Below are positions 13,525 through 25,075 of a stretch of 64,000 nt of DNA, piece by piece. The stretch is from assembly GCA_030386875.1 (NCBI GenBank), contig CM059578.1, positions 26,149,009 through 26,213,008 on the forward strand, written 5' to 3'. This DNA comes from Morinoia aosen (taxonomy: Eukaryota > Arthropoda > Malacostraca > Amphipoda > Talitridae). The translations under genes were made by a program, and so were the position numbers. The first letter of the stretch is position 1; each line of letters begins with the position of its first letter. The notes under the pieces are model-generated. The model did not search any database. It was not told the origin of the DNA and worked only from the letters and a program-made list of their open reading frames with translations.

Positions 13525-13830
13525 CTTTGAAAATTTGATGTGGATATTCCGAGACATACGCGGTTAAAATATTTCATACGTTGGTTCTTAATTATTTCCA
13601 TCGCACGTAAAAGTTCCACTGAAAGGTATCGGACTTGTTGGTAATGTAAATTCGAATTTGTTATATTGTATCACACTATCCGACTTTGAAGATTTGGTGC
13701 GGATATTCCAATACAAACGCGATTAAAGTAATTAATACGCTTGTTCTTGTTTCCATCGCACGTGAGAAATTCCCTGAGAGGCGACCAAATTATTAGCAAT
13801 GTGAATTTGAATTCATTACAAGCACAAATA
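13525..13830. repeat. Two-copy tandem duplication, about 155 bp
   Basis: Diverged copies share ACTTTGAA.ATTTG, GGATATTCC, CGCG.TTAAA, TCCATCGCACGT and AATGTGAATTTGAATT blocks in order. Confidence 0.8.
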
Positions 13831-14116
13831 TAATAACTTCATTTACAAGTTCACTAAATTCTTCAGGCTGAATTCCGTGGACTTGCGTTAACACTCGATA
13901 CAAAAGTTCAGAAAAACGCCATGGTCACCAACCACTGAGTCAGTCAGCCATTTTATTTTCTGAAATGATGATTATCATGAAGCTTTATAGGGAAAATTAT
14001 TCCCTTCTCATTTGTGTTTAATTTAATCCTATCCCGTAGCAATCAGGAAATCAATCGTCGAGTGGCGGTGCGCAATCTCGCGTAAGAAAAGATAGAGGAA
14101 GCTAGTTCTCTCCTTC

Positions 14117-14224
14117 CGAGTCTAACTTTTTCGCCACCTGCATGCATGTTTTTCGCCACCTAAGCAATTTAATCGCTTGGGTGACGAAAAACATGCATGC
14201 TCGGGCAAAAAAGTTAGACTGGGT
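14117..14224. mobile_element. Palindromic MITE, copy A
   Basis: A near-complete 108-base palindrome: AGTCTAACTTTTTCGCC opens it and its reverse complement GGGCAAAAAAGTTAGACT closes it. Each arm also carries GCATGCATGTTTTTCGCC. The centre is AAGCAATTTAATCGCTT. The outer flanks both read AGCTA.TTCTCTCCTT, possibly part of a flanking duplication. The transcript would fold into a hairpin of about 50 bp. Confidence 0.9.
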
Positions 14225-14424
14225 AGAGAAAGCTATTTCTCTCCTTACTGAACTATGTAGGCGTCTTGAGATTCCTCTACTGAAAACCTAAGATGTTTTA
14301 TTACTTATGTCATGGTTGCTTAATTATTGACCAGTTTATACGACTTCTTTTCGCAAACAGCATTGGTAGAGAACAGCATTTCATTCATAGAGGCTGCCAG
14401 TAACGTTTATTCGGAATTCTTTTC

Positions 14425-14545
14425 CCAGTGGCTTTCTCTTGTGGCTTTCTCTTCTCATTTCAGTGGCTTTCTCTTCTCCCAGTGGCTTTCTCTTCTCCTC
14501 TTTCTCTTCTCCCAGTGGCTTTCTCTTCTCATTTCATGGCAGCTG
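14425..14545. repeat. CCCAGTGGCTTTCTCTTCTC repeat
   Basis: Five to six irregular units. The word GTTTATT.GGAATTCTTTTCC flanks the array at 14405-14425 and 14556-14576, and CCCAGTGGCTTT recurs alone at 14770. Confidence 0.88.
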
Positions 14546-14596
14546 CCAGTAACGTTTATTTGGAATTCTTTTCCCAGTTTTACTTTGATTTTACTT

Positions 14597-14726
14597 ATTT
14601 ACTTTGTGTTGTTTCTTATTCACTGTAGGCTAATCCTTTATTTCAGAGATGCTAAAATATTTTAAGCAAGTGGTGATGGCTCTGAACTACGAAACGTTCT
14701 TCGGTTAAATATGATTAAATTCGTTG
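14597..14726 (+). repeat. 130-bp near-identical duplicate, copy 2 (partner 11762)
   Basis: Same orientation as copy 1, about 2.8 kb away. The sequence on both sides differs from copy 1. The high identity says the duplication is recent compared with the other repeats here. Confidence 0.93.
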
Positions 14727-15325
14727 GAATAGGGAGGATAAACCCGGTATATGTATGTATGTATGCTTTTCCCAGTGGCTTTACCTTGCTTGGAATACAT
14801 GTAATTTTTCTAAATAGAGAGGAGCTCTACTCTCCTTTATGGTGTGCAGGGGCAGCCATTTTCAAAATCGAATTGTATTTATTGATGACACAAAGAAAGC
14901 AGCATATTGCATGCATCCGGTATCCTATCTACGGAATCATAAAGCCTTTCTATGTGGAGAGCTGGGAAAACGCTATTGGTATTAGTTTTTAATTTAGTTC
15001 ACGAGATTTTGGTGTATTCAAAGTTGTCACTGATGTTTGATCACCAAGTACTTCAAAGCGACGCGCTCGATAGAGCACAAGTTGACTGCTAGAACACGAC
15101 TGGAAATATTCATGGAATCACCCTGTACCCAAATTTTACATCTAATAAAAATTTTCAAGCATGGTTTTCTTATGCGAAATGACTTTTTAGTGCTCTCTTT
15201 GAGTGAAAAGTATTTCTTAATGCTAGTGTACTCCCACTTGTGATTGAACCAAAGTTCAAACAACGGAGTCTAGATTGACATTTGAAACCTCTTTCCGACG
15301 ATTTTTTAAAGACAAAATGTACTGA

Positions 15326-15456
15326 GATGGTAGGATGCCTTAGAAGTCGTTGAACTTATTCGGGCCCACAGGTAGCTATACTCAAATTTGGCCATTGTAC
15401 TAGACTTAAGAAACAATTTACTTCTGCATCACTTATGTTAAAGAAATTGTTTAAAT
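15326..15456 (-). repeat. Dispersed repeat, copy 2 (inverted partner at 4056)
   Basis: Reverse complement matches 4056-4194 with few changes over the central 85 bases and looser similarity in the TTTAAACAATTT end. No terminal repeats or target duplication were identified. Confidence 0.75.
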
Positions 15457-17770
15457 TGTGTACTTCTAATATAAGCATAGAAGCCCTGACAAACTGGTCT
15501 CGAAAGGCTTGTGTTTTCTTTTTAAATAGCGTTCCATATACTATGCAAATCAAGACATAAAAATGTTGTGAGGAGAGGTGAAAGAAAGTTCACGAAAATC
15601 ATATCCATATATTCCCCATCGTCCAGCAATGCAAATCACAAAACTTACGCAACAGCTTAATTTATAAAATCATTGCGAAAAAATCATTAGTCTTTAGATA
15701 AACTACAATAATAAAGACATAGTTTGTATTTGAAACCGAAAGTAAGCATTTTTTAAATTTTACACATTCTAAGCAGACATATCGTTACCAAATTCATTAT
15801 TCACAGAAATGACGATGATATTAGTTACAAAAACAATAGAATTATATTTATTTTCGGTTGAAGAAGCTCATGACTCGTCTTAATATGAGGAAGATCAGTG
15901 GAATTCAAATTATATTATGTCCTCAACACTACATTTACAAACACGATACAGGGACTACAGTACTCGGAAGTTAAAAATAGACACCATGATAAATGTTTCA
16001 TTCGCCATGCCTCGTATTAGAAACCCCCACTTTCGTTAACAAATCCTTTCTCATTTGTGTCAAGTAATACATTTATTGTGACGGTTCGGTGAGAATATTT
16101 TATCCAACGACATTCAATTTAAGAAGTTACAAATAAATTTAAATCCCAGTTGTGACATAATTAAAACGCTCCCTTACCCTGTCCGGAGGTGTTAGAGTAA
16201 AATTTGACAGCTGAATGATTCAAGTTTTTCGTGTTCAGTTCTTACTTTGGAACTTAGTGGGTGAAAATATTGACGAAGGAATTCTGGAATACGTTTATAA
16301 TTTTTTTGCGTTAAAAGGATAAATTTCCAACGCTTCGAACAGCTGGGACCCCTCTCGAGTGGAAAAAATGACTGCGTTGTAAATGTTATAAATCATTACA
16401 ACACCAATAAATTCAATAATTCTATTGAAGTATGCACCTCATGTTGAAAGTAAAGTTGAAATTAAGCTGTTCGACAGATTTTTATAACATATACAACTTG
16501 TGCATTCGAGTATGCACTACATTTAAAAGAGCTAAAAAAATGATATGCTGAGCTAATTCTCTTCCAACTAGTGCTCTTTGGCCAACAACATATGTTTGCA
16601 GCCTCGTGTTTGCGCCAAGTGAACGGGTTATTTTGATTTATAACTCTGTTCCCACAGTTCTTACTCAAAACAGGGAACTCGGCCTAAATACATTTTTTTA
16701 AATTATATCCAAATTATGAACCTTCAAAAATAAGATTTTAGAACGTATATCAATTATCAGTTGAATTAAAAAAGATAAGTTCAAAATTTTTACTCTGCGT
16801 TCATCGCGAGTGGCAATACATCTAAAATCAAAGTAAGCCCTGGAAAATTATTCTGGTTTTTTGTATGTACAAAAACTTAAAATACCTGCAATGACATCTT
16901 TTGCACAATACATATACAAAATAAAACGCAGTACGCTTTTTACACACACATTTAAGAATGCATTGGACACTTCGATCCGAAAATTTATTTACACATAATA
17001 CATTACTCGCTCCCCTCACTGAAGAGAATACAGGGTGCGGCGGTCAACCCTGCATTTTTGAGGAGGCTGTGAAATCTTAAAATGCAGGATTTACTGCCGT
17101 GCCCTGTCTATATATTTAGGTCTACGTACAATGTAATTTTTCACCACAGCACAATTCAAGACTAGAAATTGAATGCTAAAGTAGACTCCCTACGTAACTA
17201 ATAAGTACTGTCAAATTCTAATAACTTATGTGTTAAGAGCAAAGATTCCAAGGAACTATTTATGATTAACATTTAGTTTGATAGAACTTCAAAAAAGTTT
17301 AAATAGAACTGTTAAAACTTTTAAAAAATATTTACATATTATTATTTTACATTTATTGCATTACACAACAATTGAGATTTGATACTAACGTTATATATAG
17401 TTTACATACCTCATAAGCTAATAATCTTGTCGTGTAAAGTGCTTCCAATACGTGGTTTTCGTTAAACATTTTCCAATAAAAAAAGTAAATACCAATCGCG
17501 TGCACAATTCATGCACCTCATCATGCCAGAAATTTTTTTCAGAACTTTTTTCAAACACTATTTTCATGATGAGATCCCAACGTGGGTGCGATGGATGACT
17601 TGTTGATAAGACTCTGAAAATGTGGCTCGTAATTCTTGTATAAATAGAAAACAAATCTTCTCTAAGCTGTTATAGATCAAATCCTTTTATCTGATAACAG
17701 CTGATGTTCGAATTCTAAAAGAATTATAAACGCATCGCAGTTGAAAATCGGCGCAGTGTCTCCTTCGATG
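15457..17770. other. Intergenic, nothing recognised
   Basis: No array, transposon end or supported gene seen. Open frames at 16462-16668 and 16828-17019 (minus) have no domain I can identify. Confidence 0.4.
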
Positions 17771-17879
17771 CCCAGTCTAACTTTTTCGCCAGAGCATGGG
17801 TGTTTTTCGCCGCTAAAGCGATTTAATTTCTTGTGCGGTGGAAAACATGCACGCAGGCGGCGAAATAGATAGACTGGGT
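17771..17879. mobile_element. Palindromic MITE, copy B
   Basis: Same family as 14117-14224: starts CCCAGTCTAACTTTTTCGCC, ends GGCGAAATAGATAGACTGGG, centre AAAGCGATTTAATTTCTT. The arms are more diverged. Confidence 0.9.
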
Positions 17880-19902
17880 GTCTTTCAGTTCAGTGCCGGA
17901 GCATGCAGCATGATATAGCACTTTATCGACGATTGAGAGCAACAATTAAACCGATAGTTATAAATACAGCAACGAATAGTGGGCGCTGTAAAAAACCGTG
18001 TTCTACTGCAGCACCAAGTGCTAGAAAATTCGCCTGCTTAACCACTCATTTCCCTTCGATGCCTCTCTGTAGAGTTAACTGCCGGATTTACTACACGAGT
18101 AGCTCCGGTGCCAGAAAAGTACTGCAAAAGCGGACATGACGTTTGTATCGCTGTTTCAATGCCATAACAGCAAACCGATCTAGCGCTATGTTGATTTTTA
18201 ATACTGATACGTAACAACGCAATTTTTTTAGCTAAAAACTTTAGAAAAAATATCTGGAAGAACTGTTAGTGAAAGACCTTAACTATTTAAACATATTCGA
18301 ATAGTGCTGCTTACATGTTCTTTTTGTGCTATCTCACTGGCAAAAAATATTAAGAGCAAGAAATAAGGTCGCAGTACCTGATCCTATTGTTAAATTAAAG
18401 CTAACTGGCCCACTTGTGTTCTCTATTCATTTCAATCTACACCGTGATCCTTACATTGCCTCGCTTTGTTTTAACGTCAGTTCATTTTAAAATAAAGGAT
18501 CCCTGTTAATTTAGGGAAAAACTTTGAGTCAACTGAAATGCTTGTATTTATCTTCTTTACTTTTCGACCGAAGAACTACTCGAATGCCTTTATTATTTTA
18601 ACATTACGGTCAGCTACTTTTACAATAGCACATTTTGATTTGATATAACGCTATTATTGTAATTATTTATTGGAGAAGTACATTTTAATGAACTTAGGAA
18701 ATGGTTCTAATTTTTTACGTACCGACTTTTATGTAGCGTGAGATATAATGATCGTATACTACTGAGAAATTAATTCAATAATTAGTATGCATGTAAATCA
18801 TTAATATGGAAGGGAATTTCAGTTTATAATGGTCATCTATAGACGAACATTATATAATTATCGATGGTGTTTAGGTAGAAATAGACGACCTACACAAGTT
18901 TGTTCTTTCGAGAACAGTGCAAAGCTCTGGCTTGAATACTTCAAGTCGTCACCTGGAAACAAGTAATAAGACGGGCCATTAACAAAGAATCCTATTTATG
19001 AGCATTTACTCTAATGTACTCAACAGTTTAGTACATACTTCAAGTACTTTTGTGCTTTGTACTCGAGTAAATTCAAGTACTATTCAATTTTCGTAGATGG
19101 ATACGAGAAATTAATAAAGGCTGCCCGGTTTTAAACATCGTCGTGAATATTCCCAATTGCCCCGAACAAATAGCCAGGAAAGTTCAATGTTTCACCACAA
19201 ATGTTAATCAAGCGTCAACAAAACTCATTCACTAGCGGCCAAGGACAACTTTTGAAAAATGATTTTACGCCTTGTCGATTCCAACGCGCGAAGTTATTCA
19301 CATGCTAACCGGGTGCAACATAGTAGTTTTAAATTGAACAAAATCCCAACAGTACTGACAATGGTTGAACAAAACGAGGGACATAGGCGCACTAAATTAT
19401 CATTCGTAATTGAAAAATGACATGTGGAAGTAATTCGGCCGTCAGAAGAAGTTACTAGGTGCAAAATATCTTAATTTCGAAAGCATCGTCCATGCAAATC
19501 ATAATAGATTGCTTCTGCCTCCGGTTGTAGACGTTACTACACGTTTAACTTATAAATTTTTTCAGAGAACGTATTAAATATGACTATGATAAAGAAGTGC
19601 TGCCTCTCTCGCCTCCTAGTGACTAAGAGTGATGATTGTGGCCTGCTGTCGGCTACCCTCCCATAGGGAGGAGAAGCCTGGTATATGTAAATGTTTGATG
19701 TACTATAAAGAAAACTACGATAAAAGGAGCTAGTCTCATGGCCAGTTGAGGAGTTTCACAATTGCCCCCACTTCCTACTAAAGGGTTACAGACCTACCGT
19801 CCACTGTCTTCATTGAGTGTCATTGCGTCGGCTTTAGGTCCTGAGAAACACGATGTAGAACTTTGCCACTTCTAGTGGACTTAGATAGCCGACGTCTCTC
19901 GA
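17880..19902. other. Intergenic, nothing recognised
   Basis: A 78-codon open frame at 17903-18139 is not recognisable. Otherwise AT-rich unique sequence. Confidence 0.4.
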
Positions 19903-20262
19903 GAATGGTGCTGCTACGTCTGCTCTGTAGTTTCCAACCCAGTGACAGTATAACATATATCAGAATGGGGCTTTCCAGTTCCATCAATCGATGGTTTTCA
20001 ACACAGTGACGGTAGTTATCAGAATGGGGTTTTTGCAGTTGCCTTACTCTGCAGCCTTCAACATTACGTGAGTAATTATCAGAATGGTGCTCATGCAGTT
20101 ATACCGCTCTGTAGTGTTCAACCTATTGATGGCAATTATCAGAATGGTGCAGCTACGGTTGCAGCATTCTTTAGTTTTCAAAATACCGAGAGTAATTTTT
20201 CGAATGGAGCTGCTGCCGTTGTACAGCTCTGTTGTTTTCAACCGAGTGACAGTAATTATGAT
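19903..20262. repeat. 60-bp minisatellite, codon-compatible
   Basis: Six units start with GAATGG at 19903, 19963, 20022, 20082, 20142 and 20202 (spacings 60, 59, 60, 60, 60). The last three keep a plus-strand frame that reads NYQNGA.AV......QP.DG, a 20-residue repeat. The 59-base unit breaks the frame before that. No sign of a gene around it, so it is treated as non-coding. Confidence 0.9.
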
Positions 20263-21237
20263 CATCATATTGCTGATCCAGTCGGGCTACGCCTACGAAA
20301 AGCATTTCTATATAAAAGTACAGTAGTCAGGTTTTTGCGGCTTATATCTTCCTCAAAAATACAATTACTTCATTCACCTCACTCATAAAAAATTTCGAAT
20401 AATCGTGAATTTTAGAAGTGAGCAATATTTTCGAGACAAAGATAACAGCATGATACAAGACTCTAAAGCAATTGAAATGTGTTTGTACGATTGACGCTGT
20501 ATGTAATGTTTGTTTTGAAGTGTAAATCTCCTAAAGAAGATTAGTATACAACCATTACTCTCTCGTGTTGACATTTACATGTATTTTATAAGTGGGGTGC
20601 GATGGAAGGAAATATCTAACACATTATATGCACGAAAAACAAAAGAGAGAATAAAAGACAAAGCCAATTCTACAACTGGAACCCTCGTCATTTTGTCACT
20701 GCCGGTGCTACGAAGAAGTTAAACGCTATTTCTTAAAAACGCAGCTGGGATGCTGAAATATAAACTATATGTACTCTCCTACGAATGAACGGCTGGCAAT
20801 TGAAGGATCTTCCTCAAATTAATTCACTAAAACAGTCTGAAACAGTGTTCTTTGGTCGCTGGTCTGTGAATGATCATTTGCAGGTATGCATTCCGGGAAT
20901 GAAAAAGGACGATAAATTCGTTTAAGTAATTTTGTATCATGCACTACAGTAAGCATCACATACTATCACTGTGTTGAAAAAATTACCTAATTTAGTTTTA
21001 TTTATTTCGTACATTGTAAGTGGTAAAAATCGATAGAGCTAAGAAACATCATCGGCCTGTTGAAACTTAGGAATAACTGGCTGCACGCGACCTCAGGTTG
21101 AGAAGCCCCAAACATGGAAATGTTTCCTAATGTTTATTGTAAATATTGCCCTTGAATGTACTTTCCCATGATCATCGAGTTATAATTTGTGAATTTAAGG
21201 GCAATGATATATGACAGCTGACTACTCTCACTATTAA

Positions 21238-21243
21238 TTTATT
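21238..21243 (-). terminator. Candidate polyadenylation signal AATAAA for the kinase gene
   Basis: TTTATT on the plus strand reads AATAAA on the gene strand, about 490 bases after the stop codon. It is the nearest canonical hexamer I noticed below the stop. A TATAAA variant lies nearer, near 21647-21652, and another canonical AATAAA is at 21006-21001. In AT-rich DNA such hexamers arise by chance, so the 3' end is only a guess. Confidence 0.3.
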
Positions 21244-21452
21244 GATAAAAATATTCTTGAAGTTAGGTCGTTTCATGTGTTGACGAATATTATCATGTCT
21301 CATTTCCACTGTTCATCTTTATCAAGTCACAAACATAATAATTCCTCAAAACTAATTTCTTTCAAAACGTAACATGTAGACATCAAAATCAAAAAATAAC
21401 CTTACTATTTAATGACTTTTTTGAGTACGTCTTTTGTTTTATGATCAATAGT

Positions 21453-21569
21453 CAGGCTTTAGGATTATATTTGGTGGGTTCTAGCGATGCTGTTCGACAA
21501 TGAAAAGGCGATCTGATTGTACTTCACTCAGTGGAAGTAGGGGTTGGTGTTGGAAAAACCCTTGAAAGT
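21453..21569 (-). repeat. Duplicate of the PKC terminal-exon end plus 3' flank
   Basis: Matches 21666-21778 (last ~16-19 codons, stop and about 60 bases of 3' flank) over about 115 bases with scattered differences. The shared blocks include GGATTATATTTGGTGG, TTCTAGCGATG, GCGATCT.ATTGTACTTCACT and GGGTTGGTGT. Read in the frame of the real exon, the copy gives FKGFSNTNPYFH and then a stop, so the F-x-x-F-S hydrophobic motif survives with a different tail. It sits in the presumed 3' UTR. A shorter third copy of the flank (GCTTTAGGATTATATTTGGTG) lies near 21611-21635. Confidence 0.85.
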
Positions 21570-21730
21570 CTTAAAAGACTGTTTTGGGTACATCTCCTGT
21601 TCAATTAGTAATGCTTTAGGATTATATTTGGTGTATTCTAAATCTTGTATTTTATAATAAATTACCAGGCTATAGGATTATTTTTTGGTGGTTTCTAGCG
21701 ATGCGATGAAAAAGGCGATCTAATTGTACT

Positions 21731-21877
21731 TCACTCAGTGATGTTGGGGTTGGTGTAGGAGAAATCCTTGAAAGGAGTTTGGTCCATGGACGATAGGATG
21801 GAGTCATCGATGGGTGTGAGAGCTGCATTCCGCTTCGTGAACAGGGGGTCGAAGAATTGGACGTCCAGGATATGTCT
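21731..21877 (-). CDS. Pkcdelta: Novel PKC (delta class), terminal exon with turn and hydrophobic motifs
   Basis: 48 codons plus TGA stop, entered in phase 0 at acceptor TTGTATTTTCAG/AGACAT. It encodes RHILDVQFFDPLFTKR, the turn motif LTPID (phosphorylatable Thr), the conserved SSMDQ, and the hydrophobic motif FKDFSY (F-x-x-F-S-aromatic), ending in TNPNITE. Ser in the hydrophobic motif fits conventional/novel PKCs; atypical PKCs carry an acidic residue there. The TNP after the motif agrees with delta/theta-type tails (FSFxNP). In known PKCs phosphorylation of the turn and hydrophobic motifs stabilises the enzyme. The last ~19 codons and about 60 bases of 3' flank occur again at 21453-21569. 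Confidence 0.95.
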   Translation of the reverse strand, partial: RHILDVQFFDPLFTKRNAALTPIDDSILSSMDQTPFKDFSYTNPNITE

Positions 21878-22047
21878 CTGAAAATACAAAGGGTGCAATG
21901 TTAACTCAGTCTCCGGTACGTATCGACAAAATTTTAACATGAACTATTCTTTTTCTTTTCCCGCGGTTGGGAGTGGCAGTCGCGTACGTGAAGCAAACAT
22001 CAGGTCAGTTGCTTTTTTTAGTATGTCGGGTCAAATTAGGAAATATA

Positions 22048-22472
22048 TTAGAATAGAATAGAGGGGAGCTGAGCAGAGTAGAGCGAAGCAGAGCAGAATA
22101 GTATAGAGTGATATAGAGTGGAATGGAGTGGAATAGAGTGAAATGGAGTGGAATAGAGGGGAATGGAGTGGAATATAGTGAATTGGAGTGGAATAGAGTA
22201 GAATAGAGTGAATTGGAGTGGAATAGAGTGAAATGGAGTGGAATAGAGGGGAATGGAGTGGAATATAGTGAATTGGAGTGGAATAGAGTAGAATATAGTG
22301 AAATGGAGTGGAATAGAATAGAATGGAGCTTAACAGAGCAGAGCAGAATCGACTACAGTGGGATAGAGTGGAATAGAGTGAAGTGAAGTGGAAGAGAGTG
22401 GAATCGACTAGAATCAAGTAAAATGGAGTGGAATGAAGGGGAATGGAGGGGAATAGAATAGAATAAGGTGGA
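22048..22472. repeat. GAATRGAGTG satellite-like array
   Basis: About 425 bases of GGAATGGAGTG/GAATAGAGTG units, with a repeated longer register (AATTGGAGTGGAATAGAGTA). It lies about 170 bases above the acceptor of the terminal PKC exon. The 169-codon minus-strand open frame is a product of the repeat (Ser/Pro/Leu/Phe-rich). Confidence 0.95.
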
Positions 22473-23086
22473 ACAAAGTGTAATAAAATAAATAAAATGG
22501 ATAAACAAAAACTACCTAATAAACAAAATAAAATAAACAAAAACTAAAAAAAAACTAGTGGCGCATTCTTCTGCTGCTACCCAAGTCCCTTGCAGTCAGG
22601 ATGCAATTACGCTCAGGCACCCAAGTAAGAGTAGAATAGAAAGGGTAAGCATAGTGGCAGAGGAGCACGGGAGTCAAAGAACAAATAGTTTTATTATCAT
22701 CTATACCCAGCAACCGCCAAAGCTACTCTCACATACGTACCTGTGGAAGAAATTAAAACTATGTAAGAAAAAAAGTAGGAGTGGCAGTAACAGTCACCAA
22801 ATTTATGCCAAAGTCACTGGCACGTTTACGTTAGCATATGAAAGCGACAGTTTCATCATTGTGAGAACTTATGAATAGACTGAATTTCCCTCCCATTTTC
22901 AGTACCTGTTGAACCAGCGCCAACGTTTGGGACCATCACCACCGTTTGGGCAGCAATGTTCCATGCAGTAACAGCGTTACGCCAATGTACCATTCAGAAC
23001 TGCGTTTTATCAGCTAGGTATGTTACCTACAGTAACAGCTATGTACGTGCAGCAATAGTATTGTACTAACGATACCTCTGTTTGTG

Positions 23087-23206
23087 TTCATTGCACTACC
23101 ACTGCATGTGTTCATTGCACTACCACTGCTTGTCTTCATTGAACTACCACTGCTTGTCTTCATTGCACTACCACTGCATGTCTCCATTGCACTGCCACTC
23201 CTCTTT
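23087..23206. repeat. 24-bp tandem repeat TTCATTGCACTACCACTGC
   Basis: Five units of 24 bases, so the open frame over it reads repeated VFIALPLL. Not supported as a protein. Confidence 0.92.
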
Positions 23207-24885
23207 TATCAGAAAGTTGAAGCAACAGAAAGGAGAACACGTAATGGAAGAACTGTAGATTCACTCATCTACATTTTGGGCGACGCAGCATCGAAAATAA
23301 GTCTAGCATATCTTCAAATTTACCTATAGTGCACGTCGGTGTAGCTCCAAAAAACAGAATGAAGGTTGTCTACGTTCGTTAAAAGTTAATGACGCATTAT
23401 CTACGAGGACGGTTTCACCTTATTGTCTCATATTAACGTTCCACCTTATACTAATGCTTCATCTATTCGAACGGTTCCCTAAGAATAATCCTTATTGAGG
23501 CATACTTCGTCTCGGCTTATTCGCAATGCATCTCGTAAAGGTTTTTCCGTGAGATCCTTTATCATTTTTTTGCCTTTCTTATTCCATTCCTTCTCATAAC
23601 GGTACAACAGAAACAAAAGTTTTTAATGTTTTTAATTGATACTCCGAATTCCATTCCCAAGATGTCAACTACTTCGAAAAATTATCTGCTTCGAACTAAA
23701 ACATTGAATCCAGCTTTTGTTCCAGCTTTTTGTTCGTTGCATTATTGTTGTAAATAAACAACTCTCATTCATTTCAAGTGATTGCTTTAGCTAAAATAAA
23801 TTATACTCATCGAGTTCAACAGAGACGCGAAACTAAATTTCCCCACGACGACGACTTTGTATTCAATATCTTGTTTTTTTTTAATTCTCGTAAATTGTAG
23901 TAAGGTTCAAGGAAATTATAATAATGTAGCAATTTCTGTATCAATTTTGAAAGTAAGGTTCAAGTTGAAATAATCAACTCGAGCTTGTATCAATTTCCTC
24001 ATGCCTACAAAATGCGTATTTTGATCCCTAACTGACGAATTAATTTGAGCATGTAATCTTCCTCTCTGAAACACTGCATTCACTTTCAGCAGTTCCAATT
24101 GAAAACACTTTAATTAACGCGGGAGCTAACATGACACATTTTCAAATACTAGCGCTTAAACTTTACTTTCCTAGGAGAGGTCTCACTGAATTACGGCTTT
24201 AAATTCTCCCTCAAACGAGTAACTTTAACCGTACGCATTTCTAAGCAGCATGATTAACTCACATTTACGGTGTGTGTGCTCAAGCACAAAGTTGTGTTTG
24301 TTCGAGGCCCTAATTAGCGGTGGGGAACACACTCGACAACGAGAAAAGTTCTCGTAGAGAAATACTGGAAGAAGGCATCAACTACTTTTACAAAATGTTA
24401 AATTCCTGTGAAAACACCACGGAACAAACTGCAGGCTTTTTCTTCTCAGAGCAGAGCAACTAGAGTCGTAAGGAAACAAAGAAAATTTTTTTTTTTTGTG
24501 CTAAACTTTCCGTTTTGAACTTGTAACAGATGCTTTAAAACGCGTTGCAATTACCCTTATTCATTTCAGATTTTTTAGAGCAGCAGAAAAATACCAGTGA
24601 TCTAAATAGAAAATTCGACGCGTGCCAAAGAATTTGAAAAAAACTCATGGCGAACTCTGAACTTCAACTTCTAGTTTAAAACCAACTTATGAGTATCTTT
24701 AAGTAATATCATCGATGTTTAAGAATGGAGATCCTCATCAGCCCGCTCTAAAAAATGCTAACGGTATTTAAAAACCATATTACGTTTAGCTGTCACTGAC
24801 TTTGTCTTTGTTAACGGTATCACCTCATTCAAATGCACGTAGCATTTGTGAATAACAGACCCAAGACCTTTTGAAAGCCTTCTTT

Positions 24886-24969
24886 GAAATAAATGTACGG
24901 GGAGTTCGCGAGACTCGAACTCAGGACTAGAAATAACCGCGCCAGCACGCAATCGACCGCGCTATCGAT
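24886..24969 (-). mobile_element. tRNA-derived SINE fragment, copy 1
   Basis: On the minus strand it reads TAGCGCGGTCGA (box A-like) then, about 45 bases on, GAGTTCGAGTCTC (box B-like), the internal RNA polymerase III promoter of tRNAs and SINEs. The 84-base block is repeated nearly identically at 25152-25235. It does not fold as a complete tRNA by eye. Confidence 0.7.
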
Positions 24970-25075
24970 CACCCTAAAAGATGATCGAAGCACAACGAAA
25001 GCAATGCTTGGCACAGTGAAAGCAGGCGAGAAACTGTCCCGACATACATATTTTATTCCCTCATGTATCGAGAGT

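Noticed and set aside
22048..22472. Human satellite II/III contamination because of GGAAT words
   Set aside because: The units are GAATRGAGTG, not GGAAT pentamers, and the array is embedded in an insect-type gene.
22031..22540. 169-codon minus-strand open frame
   Set aside because: It is a translation of the GAATGGAGTG array, with no domain.
24886..24969. Functional tRNA gene on the minus strand
   Set aside because: Box A and box B-like motifs are present, but I cannot form a full cloverleaf, and the block is duplicated as part of a SINE.
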